NCBI GenBank assembly: GCA_028705785.1
Contig: JAQWCT010000146.1
Span: 1-6,942, forward strand
Direction of reading: 5' to 3'
Source: Sulfurospirillaceae bacterium
Lineage (GTDB): Bacteria > Campylobacterota > Campylobacteria > Campylobacterales > Sulfurospirillaceae
Length of the DNA stretch: 6,942 nucleotides
Under the pieces are notes generated by a model. That model was not told where the DNA came from, ran no database searches, and was given only the letters and a program-made list of their open reading frames with translations. Position numbers and translations under genes: made by a program. Below, in pieces: positions 6,171 through 6,942 of this stretch (position 1 is the first letter of the stretch; the number at the start of each line of letters is the position of its first letter).

Positions 6171-6868
6171 ATCTCCTCTTTTGGCTCACTAAAATAATAG
6201 CCTTGAAACTGGTCAATCCCCAATTTTAAAGTGATATCGAAAACCTCTTTTGCGTGAACAAATTCAGCTATGGTTTGGATTCCCAACTCTTTGGAAAAGA
6301 AAACAATCGCTTTGACAAGCTCGTATGATTTTTTGTCCACATGGATATTTTTAATCAATGAACCGTCGATTTTGATGAAATCAGGCGATAGCTCAAAGAT
6401 GTGGGTAAAATTTGAAAATCCTGTACCAAAATCGTCTATGGCAAACCGTACGCCATAAGTTTTAAACTCTGCAATAAAATTTTGAAGCAATTTATAGCTT
6501 TGGATATTTTGTGATTCAACGATTTCAAAAATGACTTTTTTACCTATGTCATGGTGTAAAATGGCTTTTTTGAGCTTTTCGTGTAGGGATTTATTTAAAA
6601 TATCTTGGTAATTGAGGTTAAGCGATATGGGCTCATTCACGCGCGCACAAATGTCCAAACTTTTTAAAAGCATCATTTCAGAGATTTGGTTATAGTGTTT
6701 TGTTTTAGAAGCGACTTCTAAAAATTCCAAAGGCGAGACAAAAGAGACAATGCCCCCTTCTTCTTCTCTAAGACGCATAAGGGCTTCATATTTAACGATT
6801 TTCCCATCTTTATCTACGATATCATGAGTGTTTCCACTTGCTTGTCCATCTTCTTTGTATGGTTGATC
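6167..6868 (-). pseudogene. EAL-domain (c-di-GMP phosphodiesterase) reading frame lacking a start; truncated or frameshifted
   Basis: The frame is open from 6868 to the TAG at 6169-6167 and encodes a nearly whole EAL domain that would cut c-di-GMP. Numbering from the Met at 6778: the EAL motif lies just before it (KIVKYEALMRL), then N54 in SLNLN, E85/E88 in FEIVES, D115/D116 in IDDFGTGF, K136 in IKIDGS, E172 in IAEF and Q192 in FQGYYF. The metal-binding and catalytic positions all look intact. Upstream codons DIVDKDGKIVKYEAL fit the family, but the preceding YFQPI-type motif is absent. No ATG, GTG or TTG exists in frame between the stop at 6871-6869 and the Met at 6778, and starting there would delete the EAL Glu. 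No GGDEF, PAS or membrane part is attached. The likeliest explanation is a gene that lost its 5' part, with the breakpoint near 6823-6840; a sequencing indel is the alternative. Residues VSFVSP, after GGI, come from a near-tandem 9-nt repeat. Confidence 0.7.
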
Positions 6869-6942
6869 TCAGCAGGTTTATCTGCTTTCTTTGCCTTTGG
6901 TGGACCACTTTCCTTCGGTTCTTCTGTTTTTGGTTTGTTCAT
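6814..6942 (-). CDS. Short Lys/Pro/Glu-rich frame, possible detached N-terminus of the EAL gene (42 aa)
   Basis: An ATG at the last base of the window (6942-6940) opens 42 codons, ending in TAG at 6816-6814. The peptide is low-complexity and charged (MNKPKTEEPKESGPPKAKK, later INHTKKMDKQVETLMIS), with no signal peptide or known domain. It overlaps the open EAL frame by about 55 bases; a -1 (or +2) shift inside 6868-6820 would join them. Whether it is a real N-terminus, the remnant of another gene or chance is open. The ribosome binding site would lie outside the window. Confidence 0.3.
   Translation of the reverse strand: MNKPKTEEPKESGPPKAKKADKPAEINHTKKMDKQVETLMIS

Noticed and set aside
6820..6868. 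Programmed -1 frameshift joining the 42-codon frame to the EAL frame
   Set aside because: The overlap has only a weak AAAG-type run (ACAAAGAAG), with no classic heptamer, and no stimulatory structure was identified. An indel or truncation is simpler.
1..6942. tRNA, rRNA, CRISPR array, insertion sequence or att site
   Set aside because: No repeat-spacer pattern, transposase-like protein, long terminal inverted repeats or tRNA-like cloverleaf was noticed on either strand by eye.

Overview
The window reads as chromosome of a campylobacterotal (epsilonproteobacterial) sulfur or metal respirer, most like Sulfurospirillum or a close relative such as Wolinella. This rests on four things: a PhsA/PsrA-type molybdoenzyme, a histidine kinase and OmpR-type regulator of the ArsS/ArsR style found in Helicobacter and Campylobacter relatives, AT-rich intergenic DNA, and densely packed genes. 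The genus is an inference from pattern, not a search result.

Layout. Five genes lie head to tail on the minus strand, in transcription order: a periplasmic DsbC/DsbG-like thiol:disulfide protein (5888-5169), a membrane-anchored protein with three PAS domains and no output domain (5108-3957), an OmpR-family response regulator with a GTG start (3923-3243), its histidine kinase, joined by an ATGA overlap (3246-2017), and after 96 bp the catalytic subunit of a polysulfide/thiosulfate reductase (1920 to beyond the left edge). The 96-bp gap holds two exact 10-bp direct repeats one helical turn apart, a perfect TATAAT between them, a small hairpin and a ribosome binding site. It therefore looks like a separate regulated promoter for the reductase.

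To the right of the dsb-like gene is a short divergent promoter region with a 12-bp palindrome that carries a TACAAT hexamer on both strands. It serves the dsb-like gene on the left and a small plus-strand gene of unknown function (5961-6170) on the right. The small gene converges on, and overlaps by its stop codon, a minus-strand EAL-domain (c-di-GMP phosphodiesterase) reading frame. That frame keeps all the recognisable catalytic residues but has no usable start codon upstream of its EAL motif, so it looks truncated or frameshifted. A 42-codon Lys/Pro/Glu-rich frame overlaps its upstream end and begins at the last base of the window.

How they may work together (inference): the PAS protein, kinase and regulator sit between a periplasmic thiol redox protein and a Tat-exported sulfur reductase. 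The simplest reading is a sensing and expression module for polysulfide, thiosulfate or a related respiratory substrate. The tandem repeats at the reductase promoter are the natural candidate site for the neighbouring regulator. No RNA genes, insertion sequences or CRISPR arrays are seen.
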